This document shows positions 1 to 8,073 of a stretch of 23,070 bases of DNA, in pieces. Both the position numbers and the translations under genes were made by a program. The stretch lies in NCBI GenBank assembly GCA_051846895.1, contig JBPYCQ010000024.1, positions 1 to 23,070 of the forward strand, in the 5' to 3' direction. This stretch comes from CALKAL01 sp051846895. Lineage in GTDB: Bacteria; Bacillota; Bacilli; Bacillales; Alkalibacillaceae. Positions within the stretch are counted from its first letter, which is position 1. Each line of letters begins with the position of its first letter. The notes beneath the pieces are model-generated. The model was not told the origin of the DNA, ran no database searches, and worked only from the letters and a program-made list of their open reading frames with translations.

Positions 1-2
1 AA

Positions 3-896
3 CAGCGATTTAAAGAGGATCCTCAGGTATTTAAAGTTCGTTACATTTTTCGTGAATTTAATTTTGATTTTAAGCCCTTATCCAAGGAATCACCCGTGCA
101 TCCGAAAGTTGACTTATCTCGAATTTATGTGTCACCTCATACGTTAGGACTTATTTTGACTTATCATGTGAACTATGGCCTTTCAGCTCGTAAAACGGCT
201 GCACTAATGTATGATATCCATGGGATTAAGATCTCTCATCAAACGATTTTAAATTACATGAATAGTGTTGCTTTAGTTACCAAGCCGTTTGTGGACCATT
301 ACCCGTACGAGCTGTCGGACAGCTTCTGCGGTGATGAGACATACATTCGAGTAAAAGGACGCTGGCATTACCTGTTCTTTTTCTTTGACGCGGTTAAGAA
401 GATTATTTTGTCCTACCCTGTTTCACCTAATCGTGATACGCCATCAGCAATTAAAGCACTAGATCAAGTCTTACAAAAGTTCAAAACAATACCTGGAAAC
501 TTAACGTTTGTCGTGGATGGGAATCCCATCTATATCCTAGCTCAGCATTACTTCACACAACATGGTATACATTTTGACATTCATAAAGTTATCGGTTTAA
601 CGAATGAAGATCCCGTTTCCAAAGAGCATAGACCTTTGAAACAAATCATTGAGCGGTTAAACCGAACATTTAAAGGTAATTACAGGGCAACAACTGGCTT
701 TGGATCCCAGGAGGGATCTGTCTCATTTGTTACTCTGTTTGTGGCGTATTTTAATTTTTTACGACCGCACGCATCACTTGAAAACAAAGTCCCTGTAACC
801 ATTCCAGAGCTTGAAAAAATACCTAACATGCCAGCAAGATGGACAAAACTCATAACAATGGCTGAGGATTTCTTGGTTGAGCAGCAATCAGCCTAG
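3..896 (+). CDS. DDE-superfamily transposase (IS6/rve-like), 5' end outside window
   Basis: The reading frame is open from the first bases of the window and ends at a stop at 896, so the gene continues off the left edge; GTG at 96 is only an internal candidate start. The protein has an apparent DDE triad (counting from 96): D80 in GDETYIRVKG, D141 in VVDGNP and E186 in IIERLNRTFKGNYR. The DETYIRVKGRWHYLFFFFDA block resembles the catalytic core of IS6-like and other rve-fold transposases, followed by a C-terminal FNFLRPHASL segment common in this class. The D-E spacing (45 residues) is longer than the roughly 35 usual for IS6, so the exact IS family is not certain. It should cut and join the ends of its own element. 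No frameshift or internal stop is visible. The left end of the element is outside the window and the right end was not identified with certainty. Confidence 0.85.
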   Translation, partial: QRFKEDPQVFKVRYIFREFNFDFKPLSKESPVHPKVDLSRIYVSPHTLGLILTYHVNYGLSARKTAALMYDIHGIKISHQTILNYMNSVALVTKPFVDHYPYELSDSFCGDETYIRVKGRWHYLFFFFDAVKKIILSYPVSPNRDTPSAIKALDQVLQKFKTIPGNLTFVVDGNPIYILAQHYFTQHGIHFDIHKVIGLTNEDPVSKEHRPLKQIIERLNRTFKGNYRATTGFGSQEGSVSFVTLFVAYFNFLRPHASLENKVPVTIPELEKIPNMPARWTKLITMAEDFLVEQQSA

Positions 897-926
897 CTTT
901 TTGTTTAGCTGAGCCCTTAATCAGCC

Positions 927-1080
927 ATCCGCGTAGCGAACTCTTGACAAACCGAACTTGACAATGGTTTAAAATGATTCAAATCAAGGGTTTATTTGGC
1001 ATGCCTGCTTTTGTTCCCTTCGCCCTTGATAGCCTTTAAATAAACCATTGTCGTGTTTGTCAAGAGCGATGGCGGCGGAT
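927..1080. repeat. 154-bp imperfect inverted repeat flanked by near-identical 10-bp direct repeats (MITE-like or IS-end hairpin)
   Basis: Three blocks pair in nested order: 941-952 (CTCTTGACAAAC) with 1055-1066, 960-971 (GACAATGGTTTA) with 1041-1052, and 983-990 (ATCAAGGG) with 1023-1030. The outermost ATCCGC at 927-932 pairs with GCGGAT at 1075-1080. The loop is about 991-1022. The unit is flanked by TTAATCAGCC (917-926) and TTAATCAACC (1081-1090), nine of ten bases identical, which resembles a target duplication. It lies 30 bp behind the transposase stop, so it may instead belong to the right end of that insertion sequence. It has no coding capacity. Confidence 0.6.
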
Positions 1081-1245
1081 TTAATCAACCCAAAATGCCA
1101 TCAGTTTATTTTTTATTTAGTTTTCATAGAACTTTTTACATTACCCGGTGTTTAACTTAAATCTGAGAAACTATTTGAATAATATGTGACACCGAGGTTT
1201 AAAAGTACGAATATTATTCGTTATTTATTACCTAATGTCTACGCA

Positions 1246-1392
1246 CTACTTTTTCCCTTCGATTCGGAAAGACATCCTGATTAATACTAGCAAGATACCT
1301 CCAAGTAATAAATTATTGGTAAGTTCATAATCTATAATTGTTAATAGTACACCTACTATCATTCCTATGATCATCAATCCTATGGTTAACAT
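1246..1392 (-). CDS. small hydrophobic membrane peptide, 48 aa, unknown function
   Basis: A minus-strand frame starts with ATG at 1392 and stops with TAG at 1246-1248. A good ribosome binding site (GAGAGGGTG) lies about 8 nt upstream. The product starts MLTIGLMIIGMIVGVLLTII, has a second hydrophobic stretch (LLLGGILLVLI) and ends in the basic tail RMSFRIEGKK. It therefore looks like a peptide with two short membrane segments joined by a polar turn (DYELTNN). No family is recognised. It stands alone between the IS-derived region and the DUF2268 gene, and no clear terminator follows; the perfect 13-bp palindrome CGAATATTATTCG at 1208-1220 is just downstream. The ribosome binding site and hydropathy pattern support a real gene, but the short length keeps confidence moderate. 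Confidence 0.5.
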   Translation of the reverse strand: MLTIGLMIIGMIVGVLLTIIDYELTNNLLLGGILLVLIRMSFRIEGKK

Positions 1393-1630
1393 ATCAAATA
1401 CACCCTCTCTTTTTTTGTTATTTATTACCTATATGTTATCACATAATAAATAACATTTATAAGAGAAATTTAATTACTTCAAATAGTGGTTAACTCCTAT
1501 CCTATCTATTATTTTTATTTAATTTTAAATGGAGGATTTAGTAAATTTCACTCCCCCTCAATTTCGACATTGTCTTTTATCCATAGAACAGTTAAACTTA
1601 ATATATTTATTATCACGGAGCTGATTTTCT

Positions 1631-2431
1631 ATGTTCACTATCAATCAAATAACTCCAGAAGAGCTTTATCGACATCAGGATCGTTTAGAACAATTTCTTG
1701 AAACTAAACTTAACCCTTTAATTAATGATCAAACTTGGATGACGAGTTGGGAACAAATTGCTGGTCGTTTTCAGTTGTTGAAATTTAAACAGCTTGAAAG
1801 GTTTAACTTGATTAATCTTTCATGGGATCAAACATCTGTGCATTCGATTGTTGAAGATACTCTGACATTAGCTAATAAGTACATACCTTTAGAAAATACA
1901 ACCGTCACAGTTGTTCCCGCTCTACCTTTTAAATGGTTTGAGAAGTATGATTCTTCTATTTGGACAAATGGGTTTACGCTTGGGCCGAACAATATTATTA
2001 TCGCGGTTCCGCCTAGTCCGAACGAGCAATTCTTAAAATATATGGTCGCACACGAAGCTCATCACGCTTGTCCTCTTAACCCTATTTACAAGCTGACGTT
2101 AGATCATTTTTCGTTAGCTGAGTGGTATAAGATGGAAGGGACAGCCGAGTATTTTAGTCTATCATTCTTTGATGATTTACGTTGGTGGAAGGATACTTTT
2201 ACTAAAGATGTTGTGGATCACTATAAAGAACTTGCAAAACAGCATTTATTAACGACTGATGACTCTATCAAATCTAAACTTTGTTTTGGAGATCCATCGC
2301 AAGACATCCCTGTTTTTGCGGGGTATTCTTTTGCATACAACTGTGTAACAAATTATGTCCAACAACACCGAATCACCAACTACCTTGAACTATTCGATAT
2401 AGACGCTGAAAAATTAATCGATGCATACTAA
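1631..2431 (+). CDS. DUF2268-type predicted zinc-dependent protease
   Basis: The product is a 266-aa soluble protein without a signal peptide. An HExxH zinc-binding motif (HEAHH, residues 141-145) is followed about 24 residues later by EGTAEYF (169-175), which would supply the third, glutamate ligand of a gluzincin-like site. This layout is known from the DUF2268 family of predicted Zn-dependent proteases in Bacillus; substrates are unknown. The ATG at 1631 is preceded by GGAG about 11 nt upstream. The 71-codon frame overlapping the start region has no ribosome binding site and is ignored. The gene is followed after 13 nt by a GNAT gene whose ribosome binding site overlaps the stop region here, so the two are very probably co-transcribed. 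The functional link between a protease-like protein and an acetyltransferase is not evident. Confidence 0.82.
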   Translation: MFTINQITPEELYRHQDRLEQFLETKLNPLINDQTWMTSWEQIAGRFQLLKFKQLERFNLINLSWDQTSVHSIVEDTLTLANKYIPLENTTVTVVPALPFKWFEKYDSSIWTNGFTLGPNNIIIAVPPSPNEQFLKYMVAHEAHHACPLNPIYKLTLDHFSLAEWYKMEGTAEYFSLSFFDDLRWWKDTFTKDVVDHYKELAKQHLLTTDDSIKSKLCFGDPSQDIPVFAGYSFAYNCVTNYVQQHRITNYLELFDIDAEKLIDAY

Positions 2432-2444
2432 AGGAGAGCATAAC

Positions 2445-3344
2445 ATGGAATTACATTATCAAAACGCAACAGTAGATGATATACCTTTTATTAATGAACT
2501 TTGTGAACTTAGTTGGAATAACTCAAATCAATGGCTCGCTTACCCTCGCGTGAGTTGTTATCAAGAGTTAATTACCGAGATTGAAGAATATCGTAACACG
2601 TTAGAAAATAGTGTCTTAATCATTTATCACAATGATGAACACATTGGGTTTACCGGCTTTTTATTTGAACAAGGGGATGAGGAGGCTTTTATTATCGGAC
2701 CCGTATTGAAAAAAGAAAAACATTCTAAATGCATGATGGAATCCGTCATACAAGTGATGCAAGATAAAAGTAACGGCTTATTTGACAAGCTGCTTCTCTC
2801 TACGTCTTCAAAAAATATTATTACAAACGAATCTTTGAAGGAGTTAGATTGGAAATTAACTTATGAGCAAACTGAAATGAAATACGACATAGTAGGTCAA
2901 GTGAACATTAATACAAGTCAACAAATTTCAATGTTGGACGTATCTAATGAAGAAATGGTAAAACAAGCAGCAGATTTGTTTGCGAAAGAGTTTAGATGGG
3001 AAAACGCTGAACATACATTAAGGCATTATTTAGAAAACTTTGGTATGGAAGCAGCGTTCATTGAAGAAGATGGAACGTTACTCGGTTCAGTGTTGTGGCA
3101 TCATATGGACGGAACCCATTTTTACCGATTAGAAGATATTGCCGTCCATCAACATATTAGAGGGAAAGGCATAGGACGAGATCTCATTCACTTCGTCATT
3201 AACCAAGCTGCCCAATCTAATGTTTCTACAATCTATCTGGCCGTTGATCATGACAACGTTATCGCCCGTAAGCTTTATAAAAACATTGGCTTTACAGGAA
3301 CCATCCAAGCTAACACTTACACATTATCGAAAATAGAAGATTGA
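2445..3344 (+). CDS. GNAT family N-acetyltransferase with two GNAT-like domains
   Basis: The product is 299 aa. The start is placed at ATG 2445, because AAAGGAG at 2430-2436 is spaced correctly for it; the earlier in-frame ATG at 2421 lies inside the preceding gene and would overlap it. The C-terminal half carries a canonical acetyl-CoA-binding motif A (VHQHIRGKGIGRDLIHFV) and the late GNAT signature DHDNVIARKLYKNIGF. The N-terminal half looks like a second, degenerate GNAT domain (HIGFTGFLFEQGDEEAFIIGPV) without a clear R/QxxGxG/A loop. Such tandem proteins usually use the C-terminal domain for catalysis. The substrate cannot be deduced. It is the second gene of a unit with the DUF2268 gene, and an intrinsic terminator follows directly. 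Confidence 0.85.
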   Translation: MELHYQNATVDDIPFINELCELSWNNSNQWLAYPRVSCYQELITEIEEYRNTLENSVLIIYHNDEHIGFTGFLFEQGDEEAFIIGPVLKKEKHSKCMMESVIQVMQDKSNGLFDKLLLSTSSKNIITNESLKELDWKLTYEQTEMKYDIVGQVNINTSQQISMLDVSNEEMVKQAADLFAKEFRWENAEHTLRHYLENFGMEAAFIEEDGTLLGSVLWHHMDGTHFYRLEDIAVHQHIRGKGIGRDLIHFVINQAAQSNVSTIYLAVDHDNVIARKLYKNIGFTGTIQANTYTLSKIED

Positions 3345-3351
3345 TAATTTT

Positions 3352-3385
3352 GGAGTTTCGTGCAGATCACGGAGCTTCTTTTTAT
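3352..3385 (+). terminator. intrinsic terminator after the GNAT gene
   Basis: An 11-bp stem with some G-T pairs (GGAGTTTCGTG, 3352-3362, with CACGGAGCTTC, 3368-3378) closes a 5-nt loop and is followed by TTTTATT. It lies 8 nt behind the GNAT stop. Confidence 0.75.
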
Positions 3386-3545
3386 TTGTCACTTCTATCC
3401 ACATCTTAAGTTGCCGCGTCACAACGTACCTTTCTTCAGCAACAAATCAGCCTTAGGTCTTAGACAAATTTACTCCTTAGGGTAAATGGAATCAGAACCA
3501 TAATTAGGTAACATTTAAAACAGTAGATAAAACTTAGGAGGACAA

Positions 3546-6500
3546 ATGATGAATTGGTTACGTTTTTTAATGAAAAGAAAGATTTTAGTAGGATTATTAG
3601 TCACTTTTATTTTAATGATTGGAAGTTACTCAATCTTTAAATTAGACAAAGAACTATTCCCGGATATCAACTTCGGAGGGGCCTTTGCAGAAATTATTGC
3701 TGGAGACTTACCTGCAAATGAAGTTGAGAAGTCCATATCAATTCCGCTTGAACAACAGCTTCTGTCTATTGATGGAGTCAAGGATGTACAATCAACATCA
3801 CTTGAAGGTAGAAGCTCTATTGCGATTATGACAGAAGAAGGTAAAATTGATGACATTTACCCCGATATCGAGTCTATTATAAACTCTGAGGCTGTGAACA
3901 ATCGTTTCATCCAAGATGTGATTGTTGGTGAAATCAGCACAAGTCAACCATATGAGTTTTATATGGATATAAGTGGTGACGATATAGAAGAACTAACAGA
4001 CTTTGCTAAATATGTGTTAGAGCCACGTTTAGAAAGTCTTCCAGAAGTTCGCGATGTAGCTTTTGAAGGTTTATATGAGCAAGAAGTGGTTATAAGTTTT
4101 GACCGAGACAAATTGCAAGAACATGGTGTAGATCTGCAACTTGCCATTGGTGCTATTCAAGAGGCAAACACGAATCAACAACTCGGTGCTTTTGTAGACG
4201 AAGAAGATTCGCCAACTCTACGCTGGAGCTCTACAATTGAACAAGTTGATGATTTAAAAAATATTAAGGTTTCTGGGGCGAATGGTTTATTATCTTTAGA
4301 AGACTTAGCCACTGTAGAAGTCGCACCTAGCGAAAAAGCAGCTATGGTTTGGAAAAACGGATCAAAGGATTTTATTCTCGTTCAAATTGGACGTACATCT
4401 AATACAACTCAAATTGAGATGGCTGACGCTGTAAATAAAGAAGTAGCAAACATTCGAGAAGAAGGATTTATTAATAACTTTGAATTAAACTATATCGTCT
4501 CTCAAGCTGAATATGTAGAGGATGCCATTGATGGAATTACTAGCAATATTATTATAGGTGGGGTCTTAGCATTAGTTGTCTTATTTTTATTCTTAAGAAA
4601 CTTTAGAGCCACTTTCATCATTGGTCTTTCGATTCCGACATCGATTTTACTTACATTTACAACGATGTGGCTGTTAGATTACAGCATTAACATGCTAGCT
4701 TTAATTGGTTTAGGGTTAGGTATAGGAATGTTAGTTGATTCTTCTATCGTTATACTCGAGTCGATTTATAGTAAGCGTGAACAAGGGTTTGGAAAGTTAG
4801 AAGCAGTCATTGAAGGAACTAAAGAAGTTGCAACAGCTGTGATTGCTTCAATGTTAACGACCATTGTTGTTTTTCTACCAATCGGCCTATTAGGTGGAGA
4901 AGTCGGTCAGTTTATGATTGTATTATCTCTTGTCGTTGCGATTACATTAATTAGTTCAGTTATTGTTGCATTTACACTAATCCCGACATTATCGGAGAAC
5001 TTTTTAAAAATTAAAGAAAAGAAAAAGCATACTCAAGAAGGTTTGATTAAGAAAAAGTATGGCGAAATCGTAGAATGGGTGACGAAAAAAAGACGAAACA
5101 GTCTTGCAGTTATCGGAATATTTATCGTCATGTTTGTCGCGTCCCTGTTCTTAATTACTAAAATCCCATCGAATATTATGCCAGATGTGATGAATCGATA
5201 CAATGAAATTATGATTGAACTCGAGCCTGGTGTTACCATCGATGAAAAATCAGAAATTGCCGTTGCAATTAGCGATAAGCTACAAGATGTTCAAGATGTT
5301 GAGACGAGTTTCGTGATAGACAATGGCCTATACTTCTTCGCTCTAATCAATATGACAAAAGGCGATGATATTACTCGCGAACAAAGTGAAGTCAATGACG
5401 ATATTTTCAAATCTTTGCAGGAATTACAGGATGATTATCCAATCGGAAGCTTTATGAGTTCAGTTAATGTTTCGGCTGGATTACCTGTACAAGTAACTAT
5501 TAAAGGCGAAGAACTAGATCAGCTAACAAAAATCTCAAATGAATTTATGCAAGAGTTAGAAAAGGTTGATGGGATTCTTGAAGCAAAAACGACTGTTGAC
5601 CGAACGTCTATTGAAGAAGTCATTCAATTGAATCGAGAGAAAATTGAAAGCGCCGGATTAACTGAAGGACAAATTAAACAATTCATTGAGCAAGCATTTC
5701 TACAACTAGATATCGGCATGATGAAAGTGGATGACGTCAATGTTCCGATAAAAGTTAAGTGGAGCGAAAATATTTCTACTCAAAATGCTTTACTTGACTT
5801 AAAAGTTCCAGCTATACAAGGTGAAGAACCGTTATCAAACTTTATTTCATTCGAACAAAAAGAAGTTCCAAATGAAATTAATCGCTCAAATGGTGAAAGA
5901 TTCGTAACAGTTACTGCCGAATACGAAGGCACAGACCTCGGTGCTATAAACCGTGAAGTCCAAAGATTAATTAAAGACTTCGAAACACCGAATGGTTATC
6001 AAGTGGAACTGGCTGGTGACTTAGAGGCACAGCAAGAGTTAATGACAGAGATGTTAATGATCTTAGGTATATCCATTTTCTTAGTTTACTTAGTGATGGC
6101 CGTCCAGTTTAATCACTTATTCCACCCGATTATTGTTATGTCAGTCATACCGATGACCATCGTCGGCGTTCTAATCGGACTCTTTGTCACACAAAGCGAA
6201 TTAAGTGCTTTCTCAGGCATGGGAATCATTATGCTGATTGGAATTGTATTAAACAACGCCATTTTACTATTAGACCGAACTAAACAACTACGTTTACAAG
6301 GCTTTACAGTATCAGAAGCGTTAGTTGAAGCTGGCAAAAATAGAATCCGACCAATCTTTATGACCACTTTAACGACAGCTTTTGGTATGTTACCACTTGC
6401 GATTGCGTCAGGATCATCAGGGAATTATCAAGCGCCACTTGCAATCGTAATCATTTCGGGTTTATTATTTGCAACATTGATTACGTTACTGTTAATTCCA

Positions 6501-6581
6501 GCTGTTTATCGTTTATTCACATCAAAAAAAGCTGAGTTAAAACAGTTACAAAAAATTGAAGAAGAAAAAGCAATAAGCTAA
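3546..6581 (+). CDS. RND superfamily efflux permease (AcrB/SwrC-like)
   Basis: The 1011-aa protein has the RND layout: TM1 at about residues 10-30, a large extracytoplasmic loop, a TM2-6 block from about 333, a second large loop after about 540, and a C-terminal TM block. It also has the internal repeat typical of proton-driven exporters of the HAE/AcrB class. In Firmicutes such proteins act without an outer-membrane channel; SwrC/YerP of Bacillus subtilis, for example, exports surfactin. The TM4 motif is GMLVDSSIVILES, so only one of the two adjacent aspartates of AcrB (D407/D408) is kept: D398 is present and residue 399 is Ser. The TM10 counterpart is IGIVLNNAILLLD. The ATG at 3546 is preceded by TTAGGAGG; ATG 3549 is an equal alternative. 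No membrane-fusion protein or regulator gene is adjacent, so it is probably transcribed alone, with a strong terminator behind. The substrate is unknown. Confidence 0.93.
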   Translation: MMNWLRFLMKRKILVGLLVTFILMIGSYSIFKLDKELFPDINFGGAFAEIIAGDLPANEVEKSISIPLEQQLLSIDGVKDVQSTSLEGRSSIAIMTEEGKIDDIYPDIESIINSEAVNNRFIQDVIVGEISTSQPYEFYMDISGDDIEELTDFAKYVLEPRLESLPEVRDVAFEGLYEQEVVISFDRDKLQEHGVDLQLAIGAIQEANTNQQLGAFVDEEDSPTLRWSSTIEQVDDLKNIKVSGANGLLSLEDLATVEVAPSEKAAMVWKNGSKDFILVQIGRTSNTTQIEMADAVNKEVANIREEGFINNFELNYIVSQAEYVEDAIDGITSNIIIGGVLALVVLFLFLRNFRATFIIGLSIPTSILLTFTTMWLLDYSINMLALIGLGLGIGMLVDSSIVILESIYSKREQGFGKLEAVIEGTKEVATAVIASMLTTIVVFLPIGLLGGEVGQFMIVLSLVVAITLISSVIVAFTLIPTLSENFLKIKEKKKHTQEGLIKKKYGEIVEWVTKKRRNSLAVIGIFIVMFVASLFLITKIPSNIMPDVMNRYNEIMIELEPGVTIDEKSEIAVAISDKLQDVQDVETSFVIDNGLYFFALINMTKGDDITREQSEVNDDIFKSLQELQDDYPIGSFMSSVNVSAGLPVQVTIKGEELDQLTKISNEFMQELEKVDGILEAKTTVDRTSIEEVIQLNREKIESAGLTEGQIKQFIEQAFLQLDIGMMKVDDVNVPIKVKWSENISTQNALLDLKVPAIQGEEPLSNFISFEQKEVPNEINRSNGERFVTVTAEYEGTDLGAINREVQRLIKDFETPNGYQVELAGDLEAQQELMTEMLMILGISIFLVYLVMAVQFNHLFHPIIVMSVIPMTIVGVLIGLFVTQSELSAFSGMGIIMLIGIVLNNAILLLDRTKQLRLQGFTVSEALVEAGKNRIRPIFMTTLTTAFGMLPLAIASGSSGNYQAPLAIVIISGLLFATLITLLLIPAVYRLFTSKKAELKQLQKIEEEKAIS

Positions 6582-6599
6582 TCCCTAATCTTTATATAG

Positions 6600-6639
6600 C
6601 CGCTAGATTTCGTAATAGAAATCTAGCGGTATTATTTTT
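6600..6639 (+). terminator. intrinsic terminator after the RND gene
   Basis: A perfect 12-bp stem (CCGCTAGATTTC, 6600-6611, with 6618-6629) has a 6-nt loop and is followed by TATTATTTTT. It is 18 nt behind the RND stop codon. Confidence 0.9.
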
Positions 6640-6676
6640 GGGTAAAAATGGGCGTTAGTTGAGCTTGTCAAAACGA

Positions 6677-6703
6677 ACGTTTGCCTATGAAATGAATATG
6701 CTA
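6677..6703 (+). promoter_or_regulatory. possible sigma-K-type promoter of the coat-like gene
   Basis: AATATGCTA at 6695-6703 matches the sigma-K -10 pattern CATANNNTA at all but the first base. An AC dinucleotide at 6677-6678 lies about 16 nt upstream, as in sigma-K -35 elements. The position, just before the ribosome binding site at 6719-6726, fits. The consensus is short, so chance occurrence is possible. Confidence 0.35.
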
Positions 6704-6731
6704 GTGGTGAATAACAATAGGAGGGAATACA

Positions 6732-7322
6732 ATGAGTCATAAAAATGAATATCCAAAAATGACGAAACCTTACGGAAACATGATGAACGTTGACGGGCCG
6801 TATGGCAACATGATGAATAATGAACATATGACACCATACGGCAAACCAATGTATAACCAACATTCACCTTGTTGGAATATGCCTCAATATGGTCATATGC
6901 CAATGCAAAATCCATCTTACTATGGGAATATGGATTCAGTAAAACCACAATTAAGTAAAAAAGATATGTACGATATGTGTCATAAGCATCACTTACATTT
7001 TGTTCACATGCATACTAACGACGGTAAACTAATTGAAGGTATTATTGATGAAGTTGATGAAGAAGGTGTAACATTACTTACTCCGTGTGGCGATATGGCA
7101 CGCGGTGAAGATGATCGTGAAGAACGACCATTTGGAGCAGGTTATGAATATGGAGCTTTCGGGCCTGGCTACGGCGGCTTTGGCCCAGGTTATGGTTACG
7201 GAGGTTATGGACCTGGCTACGGTTACGGCTACGGTGGATATCCAAGACGATTTAGAAGATTTAGAAGAAACCGATTTCCGTTTTCCGTTCTATCAGGTTT
7301 AATGTTTCCATTCTTTTTCTAA
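6732..7322 (+). CDS. Met/Tyr/Gly-rich protein, probable spore coat or surface protein
   Basis: The 196-aa product has three parts. Residues 1 to about 70 are rich in Met, Asn, Tyr and Pro and contain repeats of the YGNMMN/PYGxxM kind. Residues about 78-125 form a compact segment, CHKHHLHFVHMHTNDG then KLIEGIIDEVDEEGVTLLTP, which looks like a small five-stranded beta fold of Sm-like type. Residues about 140-175 are GYG/GPGYG repeats, followed by a basic FRRFRRNRF tail and a hydrophobic end. Low-complexity Gly/Tyr/Met regions around a small folded core are typical of spore coat proteins. Together with a possible sigma-K-like promoter this suggests, but does not prove, a mother-cell coat role. 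AGGAGGGA at 6719-6726 supports the ATG at 6732. No named family was recognised. Confidence 0.7.
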   Translation: MSHKNEYPKMTKPYGNMMNVDGPYGNMMNNEHMTPYGKPMYNQHSPCWNMPQYGHMPMQNPSYYGNMDSVKPQLSKKDMYDMCHKHHLHFVHMHTNDGKLIEGIIDEVDEEGVTLLTPCGDMARGEDDREERPFGAGYEYGAFGPGYGGFGPGYGYGGYGPGYGYGYGGYPRRFRRFRRNRFPFSVLSGLMFPFFF

Positions 7323-7352
7323 TTTTTCTGGCAACTACCCAATCTTTATTAA

Positions 7353-7388
7353 TGCCTCTAACATTTAATGTTATGAGGCATTTTTTTT
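7353..7388 (+). terminator. intrinsic terminator between the coat-like and SGNH genes
   Basis: The stem is TGCCTC plus TAACAT (7353-7364) paired with ATGTTA plus GAGGCA (7368-7380), with one bulged T and a 3-nt loop, followed by eight T. The T run directly abuts the GGAGG ribosome binding site of the next gene. Confidence 0.85.
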
Positions 7389-7401
7389 GGAGGTTTTAAT
7401 T

Positions 7402-8034
7402 ATGGAAGAGCTTTACTATAAGGCTTTAGGTGATTCAATAACGACGGGTGTAGGTGCCATTTTTTCAAAAGGATTTGTTAGTAAGTATGCACGGTTTGCT
7501 GTAAATGAATTAGGTATTCCTATTAGAACGGAAACAATCGCAAAAAACAGATTAACGAGTAGTGATTTGCTATACCGACTTCAGGAGGAAGGTGTTCAAT
7601 CACGACTCATGTACGGAAATATTTATACTATAACGATAGGTGGGAATGACCTACTCCAGGCGAATCGAGTTTTCAATGAAACGATGGACCCAGCGATCTT
7701 TGATGTAACTGCTATGGAGTTCCGACAGAATATCGCAAATATTTTAGCAGAAATTCATTTTGTAAAAAAATATTTCCCTTCTCCATACATGGTAAGATTA
7801 ATCGGACTCTATAATCCTTTACCTTATTTACCGTATAGCGATTTCTGGATTATACGGTTCAATCAAATTCTACAATCGTTCGATTCGGAAACGGTTAAAT
7901 ATGTAGACCTTTACAGACCTTTTATATACGGCGGACAGCAATTATTAACTTCACGCGGTATTCATCCAAATCGACACGGTTATCAAGTCATCGCCGAGCA
8001 AGCTGCTAAAGTAGGATTTAAACCTTTTAAATAG
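7402..8034 (+). CDS. SGNH/GDSL-type hydrolase (lipase/esterase-like)
   Basis: The product is 210 aa, starting at ATG 7402 with GGAGG at 7389-7393; the longer frame beginning at TTG 7387 would start upstream of its own ribosome binding site. SGNH blocks are visible: GDSITTG near the N terminus (nucleophile S12), GGND (80-83) and HPNRHGY with H188. The residue three before the catalytic His, normally the Asp of DxxH, is Arg here (SRGIH), so either a Ser-His dyad works or another acid is used. There is no signal peptide, which suggests a cytoplasmic enzyme or export by another route. The family cleaves ester or acyl bonds in lipids and acetylated sugars; the substrate is not predictable. The gene lies after a terminator and converges on a DsbA-like gene. 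Confidence 0.85.
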   Translation: MEELYYKALGDSITTGVGAIFSKGFVSKYARFAVNELGIPIRTETIAKNRLTSSDLLYRLQEEGVQSRLMYGNIYTITIGGNDLLQANRVFNETMDPAIFDVTAMEFRQNIANILAEIHFVKKYFPSPYMVRLIGLYNPLPYLPYSDFWIIRFNQILQSFDSETVKYVDLYRPFIYGGQQLLTSRGIHPNRHGYQVIAEQAAKVGFKPFK

Positions 8035-8035
8035 C

Positions 8036-8070
8036 AAATCCACAGCCAGAAAAGTCTAGCTGTGGATTTT
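8036..8070. terminator. bidirectional intrinsic terminator
   Basis: A perfect 11-bp stem, AAATCCACAGC (8036-8046) with GCTGTGGATTT (8059-8069), has A/T-rich flanks on both sides. It sits between convergent genes ending at 8034 and 8074 and can serve both. Confidence 0.85.
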
Positions 8071-8073
8071 GTT

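Noticed and set aside
1486..1701. 71-codon plus-strand frame overlapping the start of the DUF2268 gene
   Set aside because: No ribosome binding site, overlaps a well-supported gene in another frame and shows no recognisable domain.
3626..6367. Several minus-strand frames inside the RND gene
   Set aside because: Shadows of the conserved plus-strand permease, without ribosome binding sites.
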